Shown piece after piece: positions 43,611-52,159 of a stretch of 64,000 bases of DNA. Both the position numbers and the translations under genes were made by a program. A model generated the notes under the pieces. That model was not told the origin of the DNA, searched no databases, and saw only the letters and a list, made by a program, of their open reading frames with translations. How positions within the stretch are numbered: position 1 is the stretch's first letter; the number at the start of each line of letters is the position of its first letter. The stretch is from Kitasatospora sp. DSM 101779 (lineage in GTDB: Bacteria > Actinomycetota > Actinomycetes > Streptomycetales > Streptomycetaceae). The stretch spans positions 5,942,437-6,006,436 of the forward strand of contig NZ_JAHTIK010000001.1 of assembly GCF_025655475.1 (NCBI RefSeq), read 5' to 3'.

Positions 43611-44780
43611 GTGTCACCCCGCACCGTCCTCGTCACCGGCGAGGGCTCGGCCGTCGTCGCCGCCGCCACCGCCCTGCACAGCGCCCGCACCGGCCGGCGC
43701 ACCCTGCTGCTGGCCGCCGACGACCCGCACCGCGCCGTCGACGACCTGCTGGACACCCGCCTCACCGCGGAGCCCACGCCCTGCGCCGACCGGCTCTCGG
43801 CCGCCCGGATCGACGAGCAGGCCGCCCTGCGCAGCGCCCTCGACGGCTTCGGCGCCCGGCTCGCCCCGGCCCTCGACCTGCTCGGTGCCGACCCGCTCGA
43901 CCCCGAGGAGCTCACCCCGCTGCCCGGCACCCGGCAGCTCGCGCTGCTCCGGGCCCTGCGCTCCGCCGACGCCGAGACGGTCGTGGTGGCCGCCCCGCCC
44001 CCGGCCGACCTGCTCGCCACCCTGGCCCTGCCCGAGCAACTCGTCCGCTACCTCGACCGGCTGCTGCCCGAACAGCGCCAGGCCGCCCGCGCGCTGCGCC
44101 CGCTGCTGGCCGCGCTCGCCGGGGTGCCGATGCCCGCGGACTGGCTGTTCGAGGCCCGGACCGCCGCCTGCGCCGCCCTCGCCGAGGCCCGCGCCGTGAT
44201 CGAGGCGCCCGGCACCTCCGTCCGCCTGGTCGTGGACGCCGACGCACACGGCACCGGGGAGCTGCGCCGCATCCGGTCCGGCCTCGCGCTGTACGGCCGG
44301 CGGCTGGACGCCGTCGTCGCCCACCGGGTGCTGCCGACCGCGGCGGCCGCCTCGCCCGACCCCTGGCTGGCCGGCCGGGCCGCCCGCCAGCAGGAGCGCC
44401 TCGCCGACCTGGCCGCCGGCCTCGGCGAGATTCCGCTGCTCACCGCCGAGTGGCCCGAGGTCGCCCTGGAGGGGATCGCCGACCAGCTGTACGCCGGTGG
44501 CGCGCCCGAGCCCGGCGAGGCCCCCGGGCCGTGGGTCGAGGACCGGCTGGCCGAGGACGGGCTCCTGGTCTGGCACCTGGCGCTGCCCGGCGCCGAACGG
44601 TCCGGACTGGAACTGGTGCGCCGCGGCGACGAACTGGTCGTCGGTGCCGGCGGCCACCGCCGGCTGCTCCCGCTGCCCTCCGCCCTGCGGCGGTGCACGG
44701 TGAGCGGCGCCGGCCTGCACGACGGGGTGCTGTCGGTGCGGTTCGCGCCGGACCCCGCCCTCTGGCCCGCGCGCGGCTGA
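43611..44780 (+). CDS. ArsA-like pseudo-ATPase with C-terminal HSP20-like domain
   Basis: A 389-residue protein that aligns by eye with ArsA/GET3-type anion-transporting ATPases. The N-terminal beta strand and P-loop position read VLVTGEGSAVVAAATALHSA, and LLLAADDPHRAVDDLL corresponds to the DTDPAH-like segment. Both Walker A lysines and the Thr are lost (Glu, Val and Ala instead), so ATP hydrolysis is doubtful. The last 75 residues (GLLVWHLALPGAERSGLELV onward) resemble the HSP20-like domain of ArsA_HSP20 proteins. The start is GTG at 43611. It is coupled to the SRPBCC gene. Confidence 0.8.
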   Translation: MSPRTVLVTGEGSAVVAAATALHSARTGRRTLLLAADDPHRAVDDLLDTRLTAEPTPCADRLSAARIDEQAALRSALDGFGARLAPALDLLGADPLDPEELTPLPGTRQLALLRALRSADAETVVVAAPPPADLLATLALPEQLVRYLDRLLPEQRQAARALRPLLAALAGVPMPADWLFEARTAACAALAEARAVIEAPGTSVRLVVDADAHGTGELRRIRSGLALYGRRLDAVVAHRVLPTAAAASPDPWLAGRAARQQERLADLAAGLGEIPLLTAEWPEVALEGIADQLYAGGAPEPGEAPGPWVEDRLAEDGLLVWHLALPGAERSGLELVRRGDELVVGAGGHRRLLPLPSALRRCTVSGAGLHDGVLSVRFAPDPALWPARG

Positions 44781-45049
44781 CCGGTCGTACGGCTGGCCGA
44801 TCGCCCCGGGCCCGAGCGCGCGGGTCCGCCCTCCGCGCGCCGGTCGGTCGTTGCGTGGAAAGGGCGCGTGCAGGGGCGCGCGCGCCCGGAGTGCGTCCGG
44901 TGCGCCGGGCGGCCCTCGATGCGCCGTCCGGTACCGTCTGGATCCCGGCCGGTCCCGGCCGGACGGCTCGGCAGCGGACCCGCGACGCGTCGACGTCACC
45001 GCGACGTCGCCCCGAGGACGCCCCGAGGACGCACGGAGGAGGTCGCCGG

Positions 45050-45337
45050 ATGGCGGACGAGAAGGCGGACGGCACGGCCGGGCAGGGCTTCGGCGCGGAG
45101 TTCGGGCCGCTGGTCGACGAGGTCCGGAGGTTCGCCCTCGCCCTCGGCGGCAAGGCCCAGGACTACGGCACCAGGCTGCGCGAGCAGAACCCCGAGGTGT
45201 ACGGACATCTCGCCGCCGCGGGCGGCGAACTGCTCGCCGCGTACCGCGCAGCCGTCTCAGGTCATGAACGGCGCTGGGCCGGTGCCGGACACGCCGAGGC
45301 CGAGCGCATCGACCTCGACGGGGCCACCGACAAGTAG
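45050..45337 (+). CDS. DUF5304-like small protein
   Basis: A 95-residue acidic protein. One predicted helix region, FGPLVDEVRRFALALGGKAQDYG, is followed by EQNPEVYGHLAAAGGELLAAYRAAV and a polar tail. This pattern fits the streptomycete DUF5304 family of unknown function. The ATG at 45050 follows GGAGGAGG. It lies 196 bases before glucokinase on the same strand. Confidence 0.8.
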   Translation: MADEKADGTAGQGFGAEFGPLVDEVRRFALALGGKAQDYGTRLREQNPEVYGHLAAAGGELLAAYRAAVSGHERRWAGAGHAEAERIDLDGATDK

Positions 45338-45533
45338 TGAAGCCGCAGGTCAGACCAGGTGACTGTGGCGCCTTCACGCATCACTCAAAGCGGCGAAGTC
45401 TACGACTTCTGAACGCAGCTCACCGGGCAATCCGGAAAATGTCTTCGGTTAATGTAGGCCGCGGTGTGTACGGAAGCACCGGTCAGCGGGTACCGTTCCG
45501 CTCAGCGGGAACGAGTGAATAGCTGAGGGACAC

Positions 45534-46475
45534 ATGGCTCTGACCATCGGCGTCGACGTCGGCGGGACGAAGATCGCGGCCGGCGTGGTCGACGAGACCG
45601 GCGAAATCCTTGCGCGTACCCGGGTGCCCACCCCGGCCGACCCCCAGTGGGCGGTCGACGCGATCGCGCAGGCTGTGCGCGAGCTCAAGGAGGAGTACCC
45701 GGAGGTCGCGGCCGTCGGTGTCGGCGCGCCCGGCTTCGTGAACCGCGACCGCTCCACCGTGATCTTCGCTCCCAACATCGACTGGGAGAACGAGCCGCTC
45801 AAGCAGCGCATCGAGGAACTCACCGGCCTGGAGACCGTCGTCGAGAACGACGCCAACTGCGCCGCCTGGGCCGAGTTCCGCTTCGGCGCCGCGGCCGGCT
45901 ACGAGGACATGGTCCTGATCACCGTCGGCACCGGCATCGGCGGCGGCATCGTCCTCGACGGCCGGATGCACCGCGGCCGCTTCGGCGTCGCCGGCGAGAT
46001 CGGCCACCTCAACATGGTCCCCGACGGCCTGGACTGCGGCTGCGGCGGCAAGGGCTGCTGGGAGCAGTACGGCTCCGGCCGCGCGCTGCGCCGCTACGGC
46101 CGCGAGAAGGCCGCCGCCGACCCGATCGCCGGCAAGCGGATGCTGGAGCTCAACGACTTCGTCGCCGAGACCATCCGCGGCATCCACATCACCGAGGCCG
46201 CGGCCGAGGGCGACCCGCTCGCCCTGGAGTGCTACGCGGAGCTCGCCGACTGGCTCGGCCGCGGCATGGCCGACCTCGCCGCGCTGTTCGACCCGGGCGT
46301 CTTCGTGCTCGGAGGCGGCGTCTCCGACTCGGGCAGCCTGCTGCTCGACCCGGTCGCCGAGGCCTTCGAGACCTACCTGACCGGCGGCGCGCACCGTCCG
46401 CGCGCCGAGGTCCTGCTCGCGACCATGGGCTCCGCCGCCGGCATCGCCGGGGCCGCCGACCTGGCCCGCGTCTGA
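45534..46475 (+). CDS. glkA: ROK-family glucokinase
   Basis: A 313-residue cytosolic kinase that phosphorylates glucose with ATP; in streptomycetes it also mediates carbon catabolite repression. Features are the ATP loop IGVDVGGTKIAAGVVD, the sugar-binding aspartate in VENDANCAAWAE, GTGIGGGIVLDG, and the zinc cluster CGCGGKGCWEQY. The ATG at 45534 follows GAGGGA. A hairpin terminator follows. Confidence 0.95.
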   Translation: MALTIGVDVGGTKIAAGVVDETGEILARTRVPTPADPQWAVDAIAQAVRELKEEYPEVAAVGVGAPGFVNRDRSTVIFAPNIDWENEPLKQRIEELTGLETVVENDANCAAWAEFRFGAAAGYEDMVLITVGTGIGGGIVLDGRMHRGRFGVAGEIGHLNMVPDGLDCGCGGKGCWEQYGSGRALRRYGREKAAADPIAGKRMLELNDFVAETIRGIHITEAAAEGDPLALECYAELADWLGRGMADLAALFDPGVFVLGGGVSDSGSLLLDPVAEAFETYLTGGAHRPRAEVLLATMGSAAGIAGAADLARV

Positions 46476-46510
46476 CGGCGCCGCGGAGCTGACGGCTCGT
46501 CCGCTCTTCG

Positions 46511-46546
46511 ACGGCGAGGCTCGGGCAACGGCCCCGGCCTCGCCGT
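46511..46546 (+). terminator. Terminator after glkA
   Basis: A 10-bp stem ACGGCGAGGC / GCCTCGCCGT with an inner CGGG/CCCG pairing, ending in TTAG just before the next gene start. Confidence 0.75.
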
Positions 46547-46550
46547 TAGC

Positions 46551-47372
46551 ATGACCGGCATGCCTGCCGAGCAGCCGTCCGCAGCCCCCGGACCCGTGCC
46601 GCCGACCGGGCCGGCCGCCCTGCCCGACTCCGGAGCCGAACCCGACGGCGCCCAGCGGGTCCGCATCCTCAGCTACAACGTCCGCTCGCTGCGGGACGAC
46701 CGGGACGCCCTCGTGCGGGTGATCCGCGCCTGCGACCCGGACGTGGTCTGCATCCAGGAGTCCCCGCGGTACTGGCGGCCCGAGAAGCAGGCCGCCCGGC
46801 TCGCCCACCGCACCGGCACCGTCATCCTCTCCGGCGGCGGCCGGATCGCCGCCGGACCGCTGCTGCTCGGAAAGCTGCGGGTCGAGGTCCTCGCCGTCCG
46901 GGACCGGCTGCTGCCCAAGACCCGCGGGCTGCACGCCCGCGGATTCGCCACCGCCCTGCTCCGGGTGGGCGGCTCGGCCCCGTTCGCGGTGACCAGCTGC
47001 CACCTCTCCCTCGACCCGGCCGAACGGCTCCGCCAGTTCGCGCTGCTCCCGGGCCAGTTCGACCCCGGCGAGCACGGCATCATCGCCGGAGACTTCAACG
47101 AGCACCCCGACGGCCCGGGTTGGCGCCGCCTCGCCGCCGAGTACCAGGACGCCCACACCGTCGCCCCCTGGGGCGGCACCTTCACCTCCGTCCCGGCCGA
47201 CCCCCACCAGCGGATCGACGCGGTCTTCGCGACGCCCGGCGTGGAGGTCCTGGCCTGCGGGGTGCCGCAGGGGTTGCCGGGCGTCTCGGCGGCGGACCTG
47301 TTGGCGGCGACGGACCATCTGCCGGTGGTGGCGGTGGTGCGGATCCCCGCCGGGGCCGAGAGACGGGACTGA
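46551..47372 (+). CDS. Endonuclease/exonuclease/phosphatase (EEP) family protein
   Basis: A 273-residue protein with a disordered Pro-rich start and an EEP fold. ILSYNVRSLRDD carries the Asn metal ligand, VVCIQESP the Glu, CHLSLDP the His, AGDFNEHP the Asp/Asn pair, and AATDHLPVVA the C-terminal Asp-His. The active site therefore looks complete. Substrates in the family range from DNA to phosphoinositides and sphingomyelin; none can be chosen here. It starts at ATG 46551 or 46560, only five bases after the glk terminator stem. Confidence 0.9.
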   Translation: MTGMPAEQPSAAPGPVPPTGPAALPDSGAEPDGAQRVRILSYNVRSLRDDRDALVRVIRACDPDVVCIQESPRYWRPEKQAARLAHRTGTVILSGGGRIAAGPLLLGKLRVEVLAVRDRLLPKTRGLHARGFATALLRVGGSAPFAVTSCHLSLDPAERLRQFALLPGQFDPGEHGIIAGDFNEHPDGPGWRRLAAEYQDAHTVAPWGGTFTSVPADPHQRIDAVFATPGVEVLACGVPQGLPGVSAADLLAATDHLPVVAVVRIPAGAERRD

Positions 47373-47420
47373 GCCGCGGGCCGGGACACAGGGCCGGGCC
47401 GCGGCCGGGGGCCGGTCGGC

Positions 47421-48359
47421 TCAGTGGACCGTGGCGGCGACGATGACGCCGTTGCGGACGGTGTAGGTGCCGGCGTAGTGGCGGTGGGTGCCGTCGGTCT
47501 GCAGGGCGTCCAGGAGGACGGAGACGGTGTCGCCGTGGACGGCCGTGACGGTGAGGACGTCGGCCGCGGTGCCGGCGAAGCCGTTGACGAACTGCCCGTA
47601 GCTCGGTGCCAGGTTTCGGCCGCCGAGGGCCCAGGCGCGGGCGTAGTCACGGGCATTGATCGCGGCGTAGTAGTCCTCGACGACCTGGCGCGGTGCAGCG
47701 GCGGTCGGCCGGGGGCTCGCGGCGGCCGTGGCGGTGACGGTCGCGGTCTGCGTGGCCGTGGCGGCCGGGGCGGAGGTCGCCGGGGCGACCGGCAGCACCC
47801 ACTGACCGGTCTGCGCAGCGAAGCCGGAGTTCAGGGTGAACTGGGCCCTGGCTAGGCGGGAGTCCGCCGGGACGTCGAAGGCGAGGTAGCCGAGCGCACT
47901 GTCCCCGGGGGCGATGTGCACCCCGGCGGGGAACCCCGGCCCGGCCGTAACCTCGGCGCCTACCGCGGTGTTGAAGCCCTGCCCCTGCTCGTCGATCACG
48001 GTGGCGCTGTTGGCCGGTGCGTCGGAGTACACCGCCGAGCCGATGTTCTGGAGCCGGAACTGCACGGCGACCAACCGCTCGCCGGTGCCGGGCGTGGAGA
48101 TGGAGTTCGCCGCGGTCGCCGGGTCGGCCACTGCCGTCACCGTCACGGCCATCCGGGCGCCCTGCTCGTTGCCGGCCAGTTCGAGGGTGTCCCCGACCTG
48201 GGCCGACTTCGGCGACCCGGCAGATCCGCCGGAGCCGGCACCCGGGCTGCCCGCCGGACTGCTCGCGGGGGCCGTCACCACCGAGTGGCTGCTGCAGCCC
48301 GCGGCGGCCAGCGCCACTGATAACGCCGCCGCTCCCACCAGGGTGCCGATCCGTGCCAT
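47421..48359 (-). CDS. Lipoprotein with DUF4352-like and NTF2-like domains
   Basis: A 312-residue protein with lipobox AAAGCSS near residue 21 and a Gly/Ser linker. A beta-rich domain of DUF4352 type follows (residues about 55-190, with GERLVAVQFRLQNIGSAVY and GYLAFDVPADSRLARAQF), then an Ala/Thr linker and an NTF2-like domain (VVEDYYAAINARDYARAWALGG). It probably sits on the outer membrane face as a binding or structural protein. The ATG is at 48359. Confidence 0.85.
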   Translation of the reverse strand: MARIGTLVGAAALSVALAAAGCSSHSVVTAPASSPAGSPGAGSGGSAGSPKSAQVGDTLELAGNEQGARMAVTVTAVADPATAANSISTPGTGERLVAVQFRLQNIGSAVYSDAPANSATVIDEQGQGFNTAVGAEVTAGPGFPAGVHIAPGDSALGYLAFDVPADSRLARAQFTLNSGFAAQTGQWVLPVAPATSAPAATATQTATVTATAAASPRPTAAAPRQVVEDYYAAINARDYARAWALGGRNLAPSYGQFVNGFAGTAADVLTVTAVHGDTVSVLLDALQTDGTHRHYAGTYTVRNGVIVAATVH

Positions 48360-48421
48360 GGCCGTCGCCTCCTGCCCTTCCAGGCTACGGGCGGGCGGCG
48401 GCCACTGCTCGGGGCGGGCGG

Positions 48422-49036
48422 TCAGACGACGGCGCCGCCCATCGGGTCCTCCGGCTCGTCGTCGTCCTTGTCCTTCATCCGGGCGACGAGGGTGACGAAG
48501 CCGCCGAGGAAGGCGGTGACGCCGACCCAGGCGGGCCAGCCGGCCACCTCGTGCCAGACGACGGTGTCGATCAGCAGCAGGGCAGGGCCGCCGAGCACGG
48601 CGAGCCAGGCGAACTTGGCCGTGGTGTCGGCCTTGGGCAGCGGCGGGGGCTCCGGCGGGACGAAGTGGCCCTCGTCCGGGTCCTCCTGGACCTCGTAGTC
48701 GCGCGGGCCGGAGGCCGGCCCGGCCACCTGCTCGGGGGTGGTCGGTCCGGGTCGCGGCCGTGGCCGGGGTGCGAACTCGTCGAAGGAGTCCGCGGCCGGG
48801 GGCTCCTGGGCGCGGAGGTTCTCGATCTCCGGCCAGTCCGGGTTGGTCAGGTCGACGGGGTCGTCGAACTGCGCGACCAGGGCGGCGAAGATCGCGTCCT
48901 GTTCGGCCTGGCTGCCGGCCGCGGGCCGCCGGGCGGGCGGCTCGGAACCGGCGGACCTCTCCTGGTCCTGTCCGGGCTTCGCGGTGCCGTCCTCGGGCAG
49001 CTCCTCGCCGCCGCCCGCCTTGCTGGTCTCGTTCAC
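48422..49036 (-). CDS. Hypothetical membrane protein with acidic disordered N-terminus
   Basis: A 204-residue protein. The first 140 residues are acidic and Pro-rich, with a conserved-looking core EQDAIFAALVAQFDDPVDLTNPDWP. Two transmembrane helices follow (AKFAWLAVLGGPALLLIDTVVW and WVGVTAFLGGFVTLVARM) and a short acidic tail. The GTG at 49036 lies ten bases after the esterase stop, so it is probably the second gene of that operon. Its function is unknown. Confidence 0.82.
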   Translation of the reverse strand: MNETSKAGGGEELPEDGTAKPGQDQERSAGSEPPARRPAAGSQAEQDAIFAALVAQFDDPVDLTNPDWPEIENLRAQEPPAADSFDEFAPRPRPRPGPTTPEQVAGPASGPRDYEVQEDPDEGHFVPPEPPPLPKADTTAKFAWLAVLGGPALLLIDTVVWHEVAGWPAWVGVTAFLGGFVTLVARMKDKDDDEPEDPMGGAVV

Positions 49037-49046
49037 TACCGGCCCT

Positions 49047-49838
49047 TCAGCCCAGGTGGTGCTCGGCATCGGTCGTCGCATCGGTCTTGGCCGCCGGCGC
49101 CAGACGGCGGACGAATTCGAGGCTCTCCTCGAAGATCATCCCGGCGTCGTGGTCCAGCGTGGCGACGTGGTAACTGCGCTCGCACAGCTTTTCCGTCACG
49201 TCCGTCGAGGATATCCGGGCGAGCACCAGTTCCGAGTTGGCCGGGGAGACCACGTGGTCCTGCGGGCTGCGCAGCAGCAGCACCGGCTGCCGGACGGCGG
49301 GCAGTTCGGCCTGGACGGTGCGCCAGAGGCGGGAGAGCGACCAGGCCGCGTGCAGCGGCGTGCGGTCGTAGCCGTACTCGGAGACGCCCTCCAGGGCGAT
49401 GTCGTCGGCGATGCCGGGCAGGCTGGGGACGAGGTGCCGCAGGGCGGGCAGCAGGACGGTCGCCGGGTTGTCCGAGCGGACCGACGGATTGACCAGGACG
49501 ATGCCGGAGATCGCGTCGCCGTGCCGTGCGGCGAGCCGCAGTGCGAGGGCGCCGCCCATGGAGAGGGCGCAGACGAAGACCTGCTCGCAACCGTCCAGCA
49601 GGGCCCGCAGTTCGCGGTCGACCTCCGCGTACCAGTCCTCCCAGCGGGTCTGCTGCATGTCCTGCCAGCGGGTGCCGTGGCCGGGCAGCAGCGGCAGCGC
49701 GACGGTCAGGCCGGCGGCGGCGAGGTGGTCGGCCCACGGCCGCATGGACCGCGGCGATCCGGTGAAGCCGTGGACGAGGAGCACGCCGACCGGCCCGCCC
49801 TTGTGGTGAAACGGTTCTGCACCGGGCAGCAGCGGCAT
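49047..49838 (-). CDS. Alpha/beta hydrolase, carboxylesterase / monoacylglycerol lipase type
   Basis: A 263-residue hydrolase with the oxyanion motif LLVHGFTGSPRSM, nucleophile Ser in CALSMGGALA, Asp in SPQDHVVSP and His in SYHVATLDHD, a complete triad. It resembles Est30-type carboxylesterases and bacterial monoacylglycerol lipases. The ATG at 49838 has GGAG ten bases upstream. It lies back to back with the plsC operon, which fits a role in lipid turnover. Confidence 0.9.
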   Translation of the reverse strand: MPLLPGAEPFHHKGGPVGVLLVHGFTGSPRSMRPWADHLAAAGLTVALPLLPGHGTRWQDMQQTRWEDWYAEVDRELRALLDGCEQVFVCALSMGGALALRLAARHGDAISGIVLVNPSVRSDNPATVLLPALRHLVPSLPGIADDIALEGVSEYGYDRTPLHAAWSLSRLWRTVQAELPAVRQPVLLLRSPQDHVVSPANSELVLARISSTDVTEKLCERSYHVATLDHDAGMIFEESLEFVRRLAPAAKTDATTDAEHHLG

Positions 49839-49856
49839 CCTCGGAGCTCCTTCGCT

Positions 49857-49897
49857 CGGACGTGATCTCGGACGTGATCTCGGACGTGATCTCGGAC
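49857..49897. repeat. Tandem 12-bp repeat in the esterase/plsC divergent promoter region
   Basis: The unit CGGACGTGATCT is repeated three times head to tail from 49857, followed by a partial fourth copy CGGACG. It begins 18 bases upstream of the esterase start codon and could be a variable-number array or a set of operator half-sites. Confidence 0.85.
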
Positions 49898-50083
49898 GGG
49901 AACGCGGGCGCCGGACGAGGCCGGAGGGAGCGCAGCGGCTACCCGCGGGTACCCGGATCGGCATCGTCCCACGCGCGCGGCGGCCCGTACAGGGCCGCAG
50001 CCGCCGCTTCACGGGCCTGCCGGTGCACACGTGCGCGGCCGTGGGCATTAGGATCGACCGGTCCGCACAACAGGAGGCCCGGG

Positions 50084-50917
50084 TTGTTCTACCGACTGAT
50101 GAAGATGATCGTCGCGCCGTTGCTGCGGATCTTCTTCCGGCCGTGGATCGAGGGCGCGGAGAACATCCCCGACGAGGGTCCCGCGATCATCGCGAGCAAC
50201 CACCTGTCCTTCTCGGACTCCTTCTTCTTCCCCGCGCTGATCAAGCGCCGGATCACCTTCATCGCCAAGGCCGAGTACTTCAACACCCCCGGCCTCAAGG
50301 GCAAGCTGACCGCCGCCTTCTTCAAGGGCGTCGGCCAGCTGCCGGTCGACAGGTCCGGAGTGCGCGGCGCCGGCGAGGCGGCGATCCGCAGCGCCGTCGC
50401 CGTGCTGGAGCGCGGCGAGCTGTTCGGCGTCTACCCGGAGGGCACCCGCTCGCCCGACGGCAAGCTCTACCGCGGCAAGGTCGGCGGCCTCGCCCGGGTC
50501 GCGCTGCAGACCGGCGCCCCGGTCATCCCGGTCGCCATGATCGACACCGAGAAGGTGCAGCCGCCCGGCCAGGTCGTCCCCAACTTCGGCATCCGCCCCG
50601 GCATCCGGATCGGCCGCCCGCTCGACTTCTCCCGCTACCACGGCATGGAGAACGACCGCTTCATCCTCCGCTCCGTCACCGACGAGGTGATGTACGAGAT
50701 CATGCGGCTCTCCGGCCAGGAGTACGTGGACATCTACGCCACCGCCGCCAAGCGCCAGATCACCGAGGACAAGAAGCGCGCCGACGCGGAGCGCCGTGCC
50801 GCGCAGAAGGCGGAGAAGGCAGCCGAGAAGGAGGCCGAGAAGGCCGCCAAGGAGGAGGCCGCGCGGCTGGAGCAGGAGCAGCAGGAGCAGCAGGAGCAGC
50901 AGGACAAGCCCGAGTAG
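50084..50917 (+). CDS. 1-acyl-sn-glycerol-3-phosphate acyltransferase (PlsC family)
   Basis: A 277-residue membrane-associated acyltransferase with NHLSFSDS (the NHx4D active site), the glycerophosphate-binding FPEGTR-type motif VYPEGTRSPDG, and a basic start FYRLMKMIVAPLLRIF. The last 50 residues are a highly charged Lys/Glu/Ala/Gln helix ending in repeated EQQ. The start is TTG at 50084 with CAGGAGG at good spacing. macS begins 24 bases later, so it leads the plsC-macS-macR operon. Confidence 0.92.
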   Translation: MFYRLMKMIVAPLLRIFFRPWIEGAENIPDEGPAIIASNHLSFSDSFFFPALIKRRITFIAKAEYFNTPGLKGKLTAAFFKGVGQLPVDRSGVRGAGEAAIRSAVAVLERGELFGVYPEGTRSPDGKLYRGKVGGLARVALQTGAPVIPVAMIDTEKVQPPGQVVPNFGIRPGIRIGRPLDFSRYHGMENDRFILRSVTDEVMYEIMRLSGQEYVDIYATAAKRQITEDKKRADAERRAAQKAEKAAEKEAEKAAKEEAARLEQEQQEQQEQQDKPE

Positions 50918-50941
50918 GGCAGGCCGGGGTCGGGGGGACAG

Positions 50942-52159
50942 ATGGCGGAGGACCACAGAGCCGGGCTCGCGACCCGGCGGTTCGGTACCGTCGCGGCCGC
51001 GGTGCAGCGGTCGGGCGCACTGACCGTCGGCGGCATGTCCGTCGAGATGCCGCTGTGGCGGGCGATCGGCTACTTCCGGGTGCTCGCCCTGAGCTACGCG
51101 ATCCTGCGCTACCTCAGCTCCTTCAACGACTTCCTCCACCCGGTCTCCGGCTGGATCTACTTCGGCGCACTCACCCTGTGGACGCTCGCCAGCTCCCGGG
51201 CCTTCGCCGGCCCGCAGCGCTGCACCTGGTACGTGCTCGGCACCGACCTCGCGTTCGCCGTCACCGGCATCGTGATGAGCGGGATCATCGACAAGCCCGA
51301 GCGCATCCACGCCGGCGCCCCCACCCTGCCCACCATCTGGGCGGCCGGCACCGTGCTCGGCTTCGCCGGCAAGGGCGGCTGGAAGCCCGCGGCCTTCGCC
51401 GCCACCGTCGTCGGCCTCGCCAACATCCTCGGCCACGGCGGCATCACCCCCGACAACATCCACAACATCGTGCTGCTGATGGTGGCCGGCTGCGCCATCG
51501 GCTACGTCATCGAACTCGCGCGCGCCAGCGAGGCGGTGCTCACCCGGGCGCTCCAGGTCGAGGCCGCCACCCGCGAACGGGAGCGGCTCTCCCGGGACAT
51601 CCACGACGGCGTCCTCCAGGTGCTCGCCCTCGTCCAGCGCCGCGAGGGCGACCTCGGAGACCTCGGAGACCTCGGCCGGCTGGCCGGCGAACAGGAACGC
51701 GCCCTACGGGCGCTGATGACCGGCGGACCGCTGCCCGCCCAGGCGGTCGACGAGCCGCCACCCGCCGAGCGAGACCTCCGGCAGCTGATCGCCCCGCACG
51801 CCGGCGAGCGGGTCACCGTCTCCGCGCCCGGCACCCCCGTGCTGCTGCCCGCACACGCCGCCGCCGAACTCGCCGCCGCGGTGGGCGCCGCCCTGGACAA
51901 CGTCCGCCGCCACGCGGGGGAGGACGCCCGGGCCTGGATCCTCGTCGAGGACGAGCCGGACGCGGTCACCGTCTCCGTCCGCGACGACGGCGCCGGATTC
52001 GCCGCCGGGCGGCTCGGCGAGGCGGAACAGGCCGGACGCCTCGGCGTCTCGCAGTCCATCCGCGGCCGGCTGCGCGACCTCGGCGGTACGGCCGAGCTGT
52101 ACTCGGTGCCCGGCGAGGGCACCGAGGTCGAGATGCGGGTCCCCAGGAAGGGGCAGTGA
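50942..52159 (+). CDS. macS: MacS-type membrane sensor histidine kinase
   Basis: A 405-residue kinase with five or six N-terminal transmembrane helices (residues about 40-180), a DHp region RERLSRDIHDGVLQVLALVQ with His221, and a HATPase_c domain (ALDNVRRHAGED, VRDDGAGFAAGR). This matches the MacS family of streptomycetes, linked to membrane state, morphogenesis and antibiotic production. Between DHp and ATPase the protein has GDLGDLGDLG, a small tandem repeat. It overlaps macR by one base (TGATG). Confidence 0.9.
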   Translation: MAEDHRAGLATRRFGTVAAAVQRSGALTVGGMSVEMPLWRAIGYFRVLALSYAILRYLSSFNDFLHPVSGWIYFGALTLWTLASSRAFAGPQRCTWYVLGTDLAFAVTGIVMSGIIDKPERIHAGAPTLPTIWAAGTVLGFAGKGGWKPAAFAATVVGLANILGHGGITPDNIHNIVLLMVAGCAIGYVIELARASEAVLTRALQVEAATRERERLSRDIHDGVLQVLALVQRREGDLGDLGDLGRLAGEQERALRALMTGGPLPAQAVDEPPPAERDLRQLIAPHAGERVTVSAPGTPVLLPAHAAAELAAAVGAALDNVRRHAGEDARAWILVEDEPDAVTVSVRDDGAGFAAGRLGEAEQAGRLGVSQSIRGRLRDLGGTAELYSVPGEGTEVEMRVPRKGQ

